Assembly: GCA_030248215.1 (NCBI GenBank)
Contig: JASANG010003067.1
Coordinates: 62,001 to 126,000 of the forward strand
Length of the DNA: 64,000 nucleotides
Direction: 5' to 3'
Source: Enoplolaimus lenunculus
Lineage: Eukaryota; Nematoda; Enoplea; Enoplida; Thoracostomopsidae
Numbering within the stretch: the stretch's first letter is position 1; each line of letters starts with the position of its first letter. The position numbers and the translations under genes are program-made. This document shows, piece after piece, positions 11,801 to 24,208 of the stretch. Below the pieces are notes generated by a model. That model did no database searches and had not been told where the DNA came from. It saw nothing but the letters and a program-made list of their open reading frames with translations.

Positions 11801-14800
11801 GGCGTTCCAGCTTTAATAGTATAGATTGCTCAATTGCTGTATTACCTTGCAATACTTATCCGGGACTCCTCTTCGTTTAAGCGCTTGTGTTAAATTGTTA
11901 ATATCGTTATTGGAATGTTGTTCATAGTGTAGCGCGTACAGCATTACAAGCCTAGTCGCGTCAAGATCTGATGTTTTTTCACTTTCAATCAAACGCCGTA
12001 CCGTCTAAACAAAAAAGAAAAACATCATTTAGTAGAATTCAAAAATACGCATCAGCTGTAGCAGGTGTTAACATTTCTGACATCATATTACCAACAACCA
12101 GAATACAGTATTTCTATTATAATTTCAATGTACCATAAAAGAATTATCCTTTGAACAAATGTCACTTTTTAGTCAGATAAAGATATTTTCGATTTCAATA
12201 TTTTGTAGTCATGACTTTGGCGACATTTGCAACATAAAAAGGAGAATTCTCATTTGAACAAATGTCATTTTTTCAGTCAAATAAAGATGCTTCCAGTTTC
12301 AACAAATTTATAGTCATTATTTTGACAACATTTTGTTGGGAGTTATATCTCTGAACTTGATATATAGATAGTTTCATGGCACAATCGCTAGCAAACGCGA
12401 TTTAAATTGCACGTTGTTACGGCTTCAAAACTGCAACTGCAGTCAAGATTGTCTAGTATTAAAATTGTCAACCACTTCTAAGGTCTTCAGAACCGCCTAG
12501 TCACGAGCAATAAATTTTAAATTGCGACTATAAAACCGCGAGCACAGTCACAAGCAAGATTACTGGGCAGTTAATTCTGCCAGTGGCAGTGCTTTTGGCT
12601 CAATAAAAGAGAACCTGGCTTAGGGTATTTTAAAATCTCAATTCTTAACAGATATCCATACTCTACTCGCCATCAAATATATTCTTATCTCAGAATAGAA
12701 CAGAACAAACAATTACTGAAAATAAAAACCCCATGCCAATTTATCACTTAATACCTGAAGTGATTGAGAATGTTCATCATGACACGCAAGCATTTGCTCT
12801 GCTTCGGAAACTTCAAGTAAATTGTACAATCCGACCAGTCGTGATAATTCACCGACTAGAGTCACGTGTTTTGACACTGTACCGGACATTTTTTTGAATT
12901 GCGGATAGTGTTCAATAAATGCCTGTAACACAGAAGTAAAACTATTAATTTTAAATTCAAATTATTTTCATACAGATATAGAAGAGCTCATTTAAACCAC
13001 AAAGTCGAATCCAAGTATATAATAATATGCCACTGCATTAAAGCAATCTTCGCTTAACCTAAAGTATCTTAATCTTGTACTCTTAGAATACTTATCATTT
13101 ATCTGTTTCCGATGTAAATGATATTACTATATTCAAATTTTCGTTCAAAAATATTTCTCCCCAGTTCTGCTAAGCATCAAAACACAAAATTCAATAATCT
13201 GCTTTTCGAACACAACTAGCTATGTTCAATTTGAAATCCGTTGCATTAATATAATTTTAAAAACAAAAATTCATCGATCACAAGTGCTCAATTTACCTTC
13301 ATATCAGCAATTGATTCAACCTTCTTATGCGTTTTAGCAGTCGTTTGGAATTCATCCATAAGCTGCTTTATTCGCGAGCCAATTTCGCCAAAATTGGCAT
13401 ACAAATTCTAAATAAACAAACGACGCTATTAATACACCAGAATAGCAACCCATATACACATAGACGCTACAGTTTGTGCCCTAAATGTTCACGGCAATCT
13501 TGTGTAACTACAAACAACAAAGCGGAGCATAATTGCTGGTGGAAAGTGATCTATAACTATAAATTGTCATCCTTGGAGCCGTTGTATACGTATAACTTGT
13601 TACAAAAAAATTATTGACTGGGATATGTAAATACACACTTGAAAACGCATTTTAAGTATTGACTCTGACCATGAAAATTTCCGGTAGGAAAATTTCGGAT
13701 TCGACTGAACTAATTACTTAAAAACGATGCAATTGTTTAAAACTTTGCCTCAATATTTTTAACTACGCCACCAATACTTAACGTTGTTTTCCGAATTCAA
13801 CTTTAAGACTTCAATGAAAACTTAACATTTCTTAAACATGAGTTTCACCACTGTATTTTCAATTATACCAATACTTTTTTTCAGCTACGTCATACTTTTG
13901 TTACTTTCACAATAGATTCAGAATTAAAAAAACAAACCTTTTCGTAGAATTCATCTTGAATTGCTGATAACACGACTTCACGCATATCTTTCGAAATTCC
14001 AGGCACCGACTCTAAATTCACACGATTGTTAATGATGCCGAGAAGTTCATGAACCATTGCTTGATAAGTCCACTAGAATTAAAAATAAAGTAATAAAAAT
14101 ATAAGACTCACAAAACATACAGTCTCAAAAAGATAAAAAACATTCATTTATTGTAAAATCTAGCTTATGATGAAAAATATCCCACGCGACACTATTGCAT
14201 GTCAAATTAGTCTACATTTTATTGACCGTCTTAAATACCACATATCACCAGTTAGCAATGCAATGGGCTAATGATCGAACCAACTGGTTGAAAAAACACG
14301 ACACATTTATACCTGATGACTGCAATTGAAATAATGCGTCGTTCATAATAATTTTTCGCGATTTGGCACAAAAGTTGACACAGGACAGGGTTACCGATAG
14401 GTTGAGGTTTAGCTTAATAACGGTTATATTGCTGGGATGGGTCACTACTAACTAGTGTAGGTGCTAACATTACTGTAGCCGAAAAAAGGCACCGCCTCAT
14501 GCTATTATATCTTAGTTTTCAAACACGGTCATAATAAGCAAGTTTTTATTTGCAGAATTTTTAAACGAAAAACACTTATACGTTTTTAAATTAAAGAAAA
14601 TTTCGGCAGCGCAACGCGTATCCCCCTAGCTACGCCAAAGTGCGCTACACATAGTTGAAATTACCTAGTCTCGTTATGAAACCACCTACCTGGTTCAAAA
14701 GCGGAGACACAGCATCATCCCGCCGGTCAAGTATTAAAACCAATGGTCGAATATCACTACGCCGGAAATCAAACAATGCCGACTCCTTGGTCATAAACGT

Positions 14801-17518
14801 CTGAAAACATTGTAACGGAATCAGTTACATAGATAGGTATTTACATACAAAAGCTGGATTGTAAATATAGCAGTTAACAGACGAGTTCGCGCAGACAAAT
14901 AGTGTACGAATTGTCAATCACTGCTAGAATTGAGAAGTAACGTTATTTGCGCCTGTTGTTACATAACACGCGCTCATGCACACACGCTGCTGCATGTTTA
15001 TAAACTAGCGCAGACTAGCGGACTCCAAAAAAATCGACATTCAGCACATGTTTTAGTGCGCTATGATACCGCATATTCAACGCTGAAACCTATAACATAA
15101 CTATCAGGGTGCAACCGGAATTACAATTTACCGGAACCGGAACCGGAATTTGAAAATTTTACCGGAACCGGAAAATGAAAAATGCATTTCACCAAAAATT
15201 TCATTTTAATCTTATTTTTTGCTCTATTATTTGTGAAATAACCTTAGTCGAACATAGGTATTTATTTTATTTGCTGTATTTTAGATTTTCATCATCGACT
15301 GAAGTGAAATCCACCATCAATGGCTTATATTCGGAGTACAAGTGGCTGTCAAAAGAGATTCTTAAAAATTAGCAAAGTTAAGAAAACGGCCAAATTATAA
15401 TACCGGAATTTTTAAATCCGGTAAAAATTTACCGGAACCGGAACCGGAAGGTGAAAAATTGCCGGAACCGGAACCGGAATTCCGGTTGCACCCTGATAAC
15501 TATATATGTATTTACTATTATAACCAAAATCACAATATTTCAAAGTGATTTGTTGGCTTCAAAAATACCTTTAAATCTTCGGCCTGCCGTTTGGCAAGCT
15601 GTGACGATGCCTGATACCGAATGATTGGATTTTTACGCAACGACAACAGAACAGACGCAAGCCCTTGAACTGATCGACGAAGCGCAGGCGTTGACCACGA
15701 CAAACACTGGTAGACTTTTGTTAGATTGAGGGAAAACACGTGACGATTAACGGCGACAAAATCGGCGTAAAATTCCTGAAATTGATAAAATATTTTGCAC
15801 ATTCTAATTCCCTTCCTTTACCAAAACCCTGACTATGCCCCCAATCCATATAAATATAACTGTCTATATTCACCACGAACTTCGAATTTATATTTTGGAA
15901 TTATATATAAACCGGTTTTCCAATCCAACTGCTCAACAACGTTTGCAATAAACAAGTGAACACTAAATACACTCCACCCAGACAGGGCCAGACTATTAAG
16001 TTCTGTTCTACTAACATTACCTGAACCTCGCGGACCACTTCTTGCTCGTCCGCCTCGGCCAAAACCTTTACGTCAGCTTTACTTATGACATTCGAAAAGT
16101 CTGGGAAATAATACAAGACAACTTTATATTGCCTAGAGGGTCAAACACTTATTACACTGCGTAAAATTGTTGCTTTGCAATATGTAATTTAATACGTAGA
16201 TAGTTACACTGCCGCTAGTTTTTTTTAAAAACCATTGATATGGAAAACTCACTTCCAATTATGAAACATAAACAATGGTATATATAAACAATGTCAAACG
16301 AACGTTTAAAGCATACTTATGGAGACTTACAAATATAATACAAGCCATATTTCGGCTGTCGCAATTCAGCTGCCAGGAAATTAACATTATCTGACGTAGG
16401 CCGAACAAAAGTGATACACTTCAAATGTCTAATATGCTCTCGTGTAGATCCAGAGGACATAACACTGCCGGAATCTATTCTCTCGAAAAGGTAAACTTCT
16501 TTTTGCATTATTTCTGACTGGGCGTACACGGTGCTCACAATGCTTGTCTGCAAATAAACGCGATTTATTTAGAAATAATTGAATACTACAGTTACACCAT
16601 ATATACCGTCGAATACACTCACCGTGTATACTGATGTCCCTAGGCGGACGTCCAAACCGCAAACCCAAACTCGTCTATCCGTACGACTGACTTTTATAGT
16701 ATCCGTCTGGTCTGGTGTAAGCTACATCGATACAGTTCAGACGACCCATTTCAGAAGTTTTTACGAAAATTCAGAATCACATCATGTATCCAACCTTGAA
16801 CGCAACCCACTACCGGATACCGGATTGGGATACGGAAATCGGTTTTCCCCAATATTCATTTGGTTCCACATATCCGGCTGCAACCAGGAGCATAGTACGT
16901 AAGTGCATGTACAACAAAGAGTGTTATACACGTGCACTGTGCACATATAGCGTGTTGCTTTACATACAGTTGCGTACTATGCACCTCGGTGCGACCAGAT
17001 ACGCGGAATCGGATTAATATCCGGAAAAACACTAATATTTGTATCCCGTTCTAGTGTCCGGTATAAACCTGTGGTAGTTCCGAATTTCATAATACTGCTT
17101 TTGAAAGCTAACGTCTTTAACATCTTACTGCGACTGAATTTGTGGGCAATTCAGAAGTTCAAATTTTGATATGCTGACGTACGAATGAATAATTCAACCC
17201 GACAGTTAATCCCTCGTTCGAGGGGTTATTAACTTTGGGGCCAGCTTACAGGTGCTCACGCTAACTTTGGGGGCCTAATATATATAAACATTGGGGGACA
17301 TCGCATCCAAGACACAGCACTGATGTACATATACCGACACAAAATAAAAGAAATTTGTGGATTCTTTTCCTTACAAATAACAGTAATTCAACATGAAAGC
17401 TATCGACTATTAAAAAACTTCGCACCGTTTCTTTGTCCATAAGCAAAACCTTCATTCCAGGCCCAGCCGTTTCTACCATCTTAGTAACGTATTGTCGAAC
17501 AGCAGTTATTAAATCCAT
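8722..17518 (-). CDS. VPS45: VPS45, Sec1/Munc18-family vesicle fusion protein (complete, 13 coding exons)
   Basis: VPS45 is the SM protein that binds syntaxin-16/Tlg2-type SNAREs and drives fusion of Golgi-derived and recycling vesicles with endosomes; it is cytosolic and membrane-associated. Exons, 5' to 3': 17426-17518, 16331-16547, 16021-16100, 15569-15775, 14690-14800, 13938-14072, 13297-13407, 12755-12922, 11846-12004, 11033-11140, 10109-10239, 9504-9641, 8722-8800. All joins are GT..AG and phases agree. The product is about 578 residues (human VPS45 has 570), aligning from [13 protein letters not shown] through YFSNVISK-like, [53 protein letters not shown] and VIVFMIGG to IEEV near the C-terminus. 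The start chosen (17518) matches the family N-terminus; an upstream in-frame non-ATG extension was ignored. No broken residues are visible. The identity rests on recalled family sequence; the exon structure is read directly. Confidence 0.96.
9007..9260. repeat. Dispersed repeat in VPS45 intron (family with 10300 and 12365)
   Basis: It shares caatcgctaccaaacgcaac, ggttcg-type tracts, a ttaaccgcgattataaacc stretch and aattctgtcc with copies near 10300-10550 and 12365-12590. All three are in VPS45 introns. The boundaries are unclear. Confidence 0.45.
10300..10550. repeat. Dispersed repeat in VPS45 intron
   Basis: It contains cgcggttgcagtcgcaactg, cgcgtttaatcacgattaaa and taatcctgtccgtgg, related to 9007-9260 and 12365-12590. 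Confidence 0.4.
12365..12590. repeat. Dispersed repeat in VPS45 intron
   Basis: It contains caatcgctagcaaacgcgat, ttgcgactataaaaccgcga and gcagttaattctgcc, a third copy of the same intronic family. Confidence 0.4.
15105..15495. mobile_element. hAT-type MITE in VPS45 intron
   Basis: The inverted termini CAGGGTGCAACCGGAATT and AATTCCGGTTGCACCCTG are flanked by a perfect 8-bp target duplication ATAACTAT (15097-15104 and 15496-15503). The interior is rich in accggaaccgg units. It has no coding capacity. The 8-bp duplication and CAGGG start are hAT hallmarks. Confidence 0.9.
16780..17060. repeat. Decayed ccggat-rich repeat in VPS45 first intron
   Basis: It contains ccactaccggataccggatt, atacggaaatcggttttccc and cacatatccggctgcaacca, with similar words again near 17040. 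It resembles the interior of the hAT-type MITEs, but ends cannot be placed. Confidence 0.35.
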
Positions 17519-18970
17519 TATGATTGTGGTGCGGAATGAATGTGGCAATTTTTATTTTATTCGTTAAAGTATATTAATCAGGAAATGCATGATTTGTTAA
17601 ACAGTGTACAACTAAATTATTGCGTAACTGAGTCGACCAATATGATTTGAATAAAATTACTGTTGATATATTTGAATTCAGTTTTTGATGTCTTCCAAAC
17701 TGGTCAGAGTCTTGGAGTCGAAAATATCTTGCTGGCTATCAGCGTAATAAAGTTTGCCGCAGTTCACAGCTTTAAATAATTTTTTCTGTTTTTCCAACAA
17801 TTAGAGCCAAGATCGCTTATTTCGTTAATGAACTACTAAATTCTGATCGATTGCCTTACAGCTTTGACAGAACATATAATTGTGGCAAATATAAACAAAT
17901 TGTTTCTTTGATTTGATCTAACAGTTTAACATACATATAAAAACCATTAAACCTACTTCGTTTATACACATAGTGAACCCCTATCATTTTTGGCACCCTC
18001 CGGTTTAATTTTGTGCGAGCCTTATATTATATAAAACCGTAGCATGTACATATATACAAACATACGTTGACCGCAACGTTTTTTCGCCAAAATTTTGGCT
18101 TTTATATTTGATTTTAAAAGGATATTTCAAAGTAACCAGTTTACATAGATATCTTAATTTTTATTTGTCATTACGCATTTATTAGCAGTAAGTAATCAAC
18201 GATTCGGTTCCAGTTCAACATGCGGCGGGAAACGAAAAGCCGGCTTCACAATACCAAAGATAAATTTGTGCCAAAGGTCGAACTGGAACAAAAGTCACCC
18301 AATTTTACAGTTGTACGAAAATAAATGCATTTCTTTTCAACAATTATACATAGCCAACTTGCGTAATATCTTCTTTACATTGTTAGTTTAAACAAAACGA
18401 ACTATATGACAGATGTCTGCCATTCCTTTTAATTTTAATGCGTCAGCAAAAGTACTAGAATTGTTACCGAAAATATACCACAGTAATTTAACAAGTAACC
18501 ACCTAAGTGTTAAAAGGCAATTTTCATTGTTGTAATCGAAACATGCGTTTTGTATCAAGTTGTCCAAAATGTTGATTTAAGTCCTGTTTGAGCACAAAAA
18601 AAGTACTTTTTGACGTTTTTATGCCGAAGCACTAAATATTATACAAATTCCACTTTTCTATACTAAAATCGTCCGAATTTTCAGTATATTTGAGAATAAT
18701 TCGTAGTACATACAAAAAGTGATCAAATTAGCCTGTTTACGTTTTCGCCAAATTTTGACTTTATTTTTTTATTTCACTGAATTATACATTAAGTTGCAAT
18801 TTTTAACTAACGCTATAGCCTTTGTGCTTATTGCTTACATTTTTACAGTAGCGCACCGAGAAATTTGGATTGAAAGTACCGCATCCTGCGTGTCGGTTTA
18901 TGTACACGGAAAAGTGTACGTAAAAGCAAAAAGATTGCCATACATGTGCACGTATACGAATGTAAAAAGT
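17519..18970. other. Intergenic upstream of VPS45, no gene seen
   Basis: AT-rich sequence 5' of VPS45, presumably including its promoter. I see no clear TATA or other element that I would claim, and no exon-like frames. Confidence 0.5.
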
Positions 18971-18979
18971 TGTTGCAAT

Positions 18980-19140
18980 GACCATATAGTGTAGTGGTAG
19001 CATGCTTGGCTCGAGCGCCAAAGGGCCGAAGTTCGATTCCCGGCGTGGTCCTTAACTTTGGGCAAAACTTCGAACAATGTCGTGCAGACCGTGTTGTTCC
19101 AACACTGCCTGGTCCGTGCCTAAGGTTTTCATTCAAAAGT
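18980..19140 (+). mobile_element. tRNA-derived SINE, second family
   Basis: A tRNA-like head (18980-19051) has box A (tagtgtagtggtagcatgc), box B (aagttcgattcccgg) and partly pairing ends GACCA/TGGTC. The anticodon loop is not canonical (TTGGC and GCCAA enclose six bases), so it is not a working tRNA. A non-tRNA body follows (ttaactttgggcaaaacttc ...). Confidence 0.65.
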
Positions 19141-21407
19141 GAACTTAGGACTCTTGTAATCTAGGTGTGATAAAAGAGGTTGGCCACGCTTTTCTTGTCG
19201 GCTCCAAAACCTATTTTAAAATCCCGATTTAGGTTCCCTAAATTTCTGGCGGGCTACGTTTAATTTTAGTACAGAACTTCAGGTTAGAGGGGATTTGGGC
19301 GTATTTGAATCTTGGAGTTAAAAGAAAGCAGACGAAGGCGCGTAGCCAGGATTTAGGGTGAGCTTTGAAGAATTCGCAAGCGAAGCGAGCGAATAGCTAT
19401 GCATTGTTTCCGTATGAAAACCCTTGTAACAGTATCAAAACGTTTCTTTATTCATAAACTGCAGGGTCTAAATCGCCAAACGAAACCCCTCCACCGATCA
19501 AGCACTTGAGTAACACTACTGTAAAGCTTTGCAAAACTGTTATTATCTTTAGTTTGGAACTGATTATGTGATTAGGTTGGGGATTTGAAGGTAATGTTTT
19601 CCTTTGGACAGCTACGGAGCAAAAGTTTTCGAAAACTGAATAAATAACAACCTCGCGAAAGAAACGAAGCGAGTGAGAAAGCAGGCGTAGTTTTTGAATT
19701 CAATGTAAATTCTGACACACAAACTAACTGCAATGGGGGCAGGGCCTACAGCAACTCCTATCGGTTAGCCCCTGCAATGTTATGGTATACTAACACTTTT
19801 ACTTCTATTCACGCGACTGGTTAACAAAAGCGAATTGACTACTAGCTAAGTATTAAAGAGCCATAAAATCAATGGTAGTTTTAGTAAGCAAAATATAAAT
19901 GCTATTAAAATTAGGGCCAAGGCCAGTGTTACTTTTAGTGCTATAACAGTAAACTAAGCGTACTTCTAAGCCTAAGACTAAGCCGAAGTGTTGCAAAAAT
20001 GTGTTCCTAAGCCTGAGCAATCCTAAACCTAAGCCTAAGCAAAAAATGTAGTCTAGAATTTAATCCTATTCTTTTACAGGCCCACCAGAAACCGGGACGG
20101 CCCTAAAAGTAGCATGAGCCGAAATTAGAGTGAGTTCGGCAAGCTAGTTAACACTACCAGCCTGGATCCTTCATTTTGACAGACGTACGGATGCAACAGA
20201 AAATATCGCGAAAGCAACGGCGGATCCATGGAGGGCCACCCCGGCCGTGGCCCCTTCTCTAACAGCATCCCAACAAAAATTATATAGAGTGTCAGTTGCT
20301 GTTCTACGTTGTTCCGAAAATAGCAGGCAGTTCTTTCTAACTCATTCAAAAACAGAAACAAATATTGCTGAAACTGACTGCATTTTCTTTTTCAAAACTA
20401 AATTAGCTTCCGAATCCGAGCCTTTAAATTTGTGCCTGTTTGAAACCAAATCTGAATTTATGTTGCCACCCTGTTTTTAGATCTAAATTGCGTTGATGCG
20501 TTAGTTTTATCTTTGATTCATCAATCGGACGAACGTACAGTAGTCAATTTTATGGCAATAGTTCGTGGTTTGTGTGGGTCAAAAATATTAAGTGGCAATA
20601 GTTCGTGGTTTGTGTGGGTTAAAAATAAGTTTATTCCCTACGAAATTTTGGCCCCCCATTGTAAGATCCTGGATCCGCCACTGTGCGCAGAAGGTTAATA
20701 TGAGTCAAAATTCTTAAAGTGTTTGATTGAGATTTCAAATTAAAAATTTTTACCTTTCACATACCATTGAACGAAAATTGTTTCGCAAAAATTGTCGCAG
20801 ATGCGAGAACACTTGTTTGGGTGAGTGATGACCTGTCCAAATAGCAAATAGGAGTAAAGTTTTATGCATATTTTTTGGGAGACAGCGCTATCTTTGATAT
20901 TGAGTATGCAAAAAAATTAAATTATTCGGATAAAATAGCTTGAAATTTGTGGCTTGTTGCAATCTATTGTAGTTTTGAAAACACAATATCGTTGGTCTCA
21001 CGCTTGCGAAAAAATACAGTTCTTGCACCAATACTCAAAATAATATTTCGGATATTTAAGAAAAAATTTCTTACATTTAAGAAATATAATTAGCAAGGTG
21101 CACTTGAAAAGTATTTCTGTTATAACAGAAAAGATTTTATAACAGTTTTGAATTAAAGTCTGAAAATAAAAGTTTTCCAGTTATTTTTAGAAAAATTGCC
21201 TAAAATGTCAGAAAAACTTTTCAGATTTGCCACAGAAAATACTTTTCTGAATAAATTCAGAAATACTTTGTTTGTGTGCAGTTGGCCGCCGAAACACAGT
21301 TCTACTGCGTGTGTCATAAAATTTGATACCGATAAGTCCGCTTTCCAGCAGCGGTCTTGTAGTAGTACTTCAATAACAAATGGCAATCAGGCCGGCTCAG
21401 TTGCAAC
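19141..21407. other. Intergenic repeats
   Basis: It holds cgcaagcgaagcgagcgaat (19375) and a relative at 19650, TTAGGC-like words (19960-20100), a 36-bp direct repeat (gtggcaatagttcgtggttt ..., 20551 and 20591) and ggatccgccactg (20670), a motif seen at several TE remnants here. No gene. Confidence 0.5.
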
Positions 21408-21729
21408 CAACGTGTAAAATTAGTAAAAATAACGGAAACGGAAATGGATATTGAAGTATAAAAATTCAAACATGTTTTATTTTGCTTATAAAACGCAATT
21501 GAGGCGAGCATATATTCAGCAATCTTTCAAAAATTTTATGGAAAAAATGGAGGATGCATCAAATTTCTTTAAATTTTGGATGAATTTTGTAATTTAAATT
21601 GCAAGATATATACGTGATTTATAACTAAGTTTCGACGTAAAAATAACAATTTCCCTTATTTCTGTAACAGAAACGAAAACGAACACCGATTTTTACCGGA
21701 AACGGAAACGGATATCCGGTTACACCCTG
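21408..21729. mobile_element. hAT-type MITE, second family
   Basis: The interior has taaaaataacggaaacgga, and the right end ccggttacaccctg. It is flanked by GTTGCAAC at 21400-21407 and 21730-21737, an 8-bp duplication. The left end has drifted. Relatives lie at 23066, 33715, 36338 and 41168. Confidence 0.8.
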
Positions 21730-21817
21730 GTTGCAACCAAAGATATAAGTTTATGGGTTAAAAGTAAATTATAATGACAAATTGTAAGTAAAGTTATTCT
21801 AAACCATAAACAGTGTA

Positions 21818-22468
21818 CAAATGCTGTAGTGACTGGAATAAGAGGGGGGACTGATAATTATTTGGCCTCTCCAGAGCGTACCCTCCGTTATTCGGTTACG
21901 GACTGTTATTTTCTAACCCACACTCTGCCATCCTTAGTTACTAATATATCCAGTATATACTGCAACTATCCGTTAAACGTTTATTTGTCTTGTGAAAATA
22001 GCTTGAGTGATAATGCAAGAGACTGTAGTGACCCGAATAAGAAGGGGGGAGTGATATTTATTTGGCCTCTCCAGAGGGTACCCCCCTTGTTATTTGGTTA
22101 CGGACTGTTTATTTTTAACCCACGCTCCACCGCCCTTCTTTTCTGATATATATCCGGTACATGCAATTACCCGTTAAATTAAACGTTTATTTCTCTTGTG
22201 TCAATAGCTTGAGCGATAATACAAGGTTATACTTAAAAATGTACTTTCAAAATTTAAGTACGCTTTAAAGTTTCGAACTCAAATTATTTGGTCCTGGAGT
22301 CATTTTATGCGCTAAAATTAGGGTTAATTGACATTTATGGACTCTAATTAGGGTTTAAGGACTCTATCCACCTACGGACTCATATTAGGGATACGCACTC
22401 CCATTGATTCGGACTCAAAATGGGGACCCCCTCTTATTACCTCTCCCCCTCTTATTCGGGTCAATACA
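21818..22468. mobile_element. CCCGAATAAGAG-type MITE, tandem or nested copies
   Basis: It starts gctgtagtgactggaataag, contains a second start actgtagtgacccgaataag at 22022, and ends ctcttattcgggtcaataca. Shared inside: tttggcctctccagagggta, gttacggactgtt and ccgttaaacgtttatt. Two copies are fused or nested here. Others lie at 34797, 48166 and 57703. Confidence 0.7.
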
Positions 22469-23065
22469 GTAATATACTTAGGAATGTACTTTCAAAATTA
22501 AAGTACGCCTTAAGTATCGAACTCCAACTATTTGATCCTGGAGTCGTTTATGCGCTACAATTAGGGATAATTGACATTTATGGACTCTAGTTAGGGTATA
22601 CTTACGGTCGATTTTTTTATTAGTTTAAACACTACAGAAGAATTTCAGTCATTTTTAGTTATGTTTTAGTAGCCCAAATATAGATCTTTTGATTCAAATC
22701 ATTCCAAATGATATTTTGCACTATTAATTCAGCTTTTGTTTACAGCCTGTAGTTGATATATATACGTACAATGCCGAGTTAACTTTTCAAGCTTATCATT
22801 ACGTAGAACTGATAATGGTAGTTATATTTTGCAAAGGTTTGTTCCATGCTTTTTGTGAACTGACTTCAATTTTGCGTACTATCATCGATGTACACGCTCG
22901 AGACAACTGTTTTTGAAAACTAATGCTCGTTTTATACACGAGTTGCGCTTCTCGAAAATTGTATGACGGGAGTATTAATAGTACAACCGTATTATGGGTT
23001 ATACAAGGCACTAGCAAAATAAATAGTCTATATATTTTAACACATCCGGTGTATACGTCAGCTGG
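22469..23065. other. Intergenic, partial repeat
   Basis: The first 150 bp repeat part of the preceding element (tatttgatcctggagtcg, gacatttatggactctag). The rest shows nothing supportable. Confidence 0.45.
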
Positions 23066-23320
23066 TCGCAGGGTGTAACCAACCGAGGTGTAAACGGATA
23101 GTAAAAATAACAGAAACGGAAACGGATAATAAACAGAAACGGTAACGGGAAACGAATATTGAAGTAGAAACGTTTCAAATTTTTTTATGTTTCAGCCAAA
23201 ACAATTGAGGCGTACATATATTCATTTTTTTCAAAAAAAATTACAGAAAAAATGGCGGATGCATCGAAATTTTTAAGATTTTGAATGAATTATCACAATT
23301 TTTATTTCATTTCAAGCAGT
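23066..23320. mobile_element. Decayed hAT-type MITE, second family
   Basis: It has cagggtgtaacc at about 23069 and again gaggtgtaaacggatagtaa, then acagaaacggaaacgg. The right terminus has been lost, probably by the neighbouring insertion at 23330. Confidence 0.5.
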
Positions 23321-23329
23321 TGCAGCATA

Positions 23330-23503
23330 CACTGCAAAAAATGGAATAGGCTCCACGGGACTACACAAATTGAGTCAAAGTTGACACCATCAAAACCAAA
23401 TTGTCGCACGTTTGACTGAGGCGGAGTCAAATTTGACTCAATTTGTGTTGTCCCGTAGTGCCTGTTTCGAAGAGAGTGAATGTTGCTCGCTTTTTTGCAG
23501 TTT
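23330..23503. mobile_element. Palindromic MITE with gagtcaaatttgactc core
   Basis: Termini cactgcaaaaaa and ttttttgcagt are inverted. Inside are gactacacaaattgagtcaa and its inverted mate tgactcaatttgtgttgtc. It is the same family as 35441-35643 and 38040-38260. Confidence 0.65.
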
Positions 23504-23859
23504 GTATTTTTAACGAAAAATTGTGAGATATATACTTGACTAAAAAACTGCCGTGTTTGATATGCTTCGGGCCCGTCCCACTGAAAGAATTTTGCTCCCC
23601 CCCTCCAGAAAATTTGCATCCTTGCTTGTAAGTCATCGAAAACCCTTGTATGCCTCTCCAGAGAAATCTTTAGCCCACTAGCAAGATCAGCTGACTATGG
23701 GCCCGAACATTTATTATGTTTTTAATTTTTGACTTTAAACTTTGGGTTTTTTAGAAGTTGTGCCTATTTAACTTCTAATACACCGAAAAAATTCCAGTTC
23801 TATAGAATAAAGCTTTTCTTTCAGATTAGGTTAATATAAATGTTTTGCATGTAACAAGA

Positions 23860-24208
23860 ATGATAATTCAAAAGTACTTAAACGTACCTTACACAGTAAA
23901 CTTATTACTATTCGTTTTATATTCAGTTCAACGTATTATATTAGCACAAAACAGTGATGCTGATACCACTGGCTCTTCAACTGATTATGAATATGAGATT
24001 GACAAAGAAGAATCAAAAGTTGAAAAACAACAAGAGTTTGCTAACTTGCAATCACGGAAACAAACACAATGTAGTTATAATAAAATATTAACAATGACTG
24101 CGTTTGATCTATACGCAATTGATCAACTGGATATTGTTGTGATGCATCCTAAGCAACACAGTCCGTTAACAACTGTTACAGAATGCCAAACGTTATGTTG
24201 TAAACTTG
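23860..24208 (+). CDS. MANSC-protein exon 1: signal peptide and first half of MANSC domain
   Basis: The first true ATG is at 23860; the open frame extends upstream only through a TTG codon. It encodes the signal peptide, an acidic linker with SSTDYEYEIDKEE, and the first four MANSC cysteines ending in CQTLCCKL. It leaves at phase 1 through G/GTATTT. A tiny upstream frame (ATG TTT TGC ATG TAA) lies just before the start. Confidence 0.88.

Noticed and set aside
18980-19051. Functional tRNA gene
   Set aside because: The acceptor stem is imperfect and the anticodon loop is not seven bases; a SINE body follows directly.
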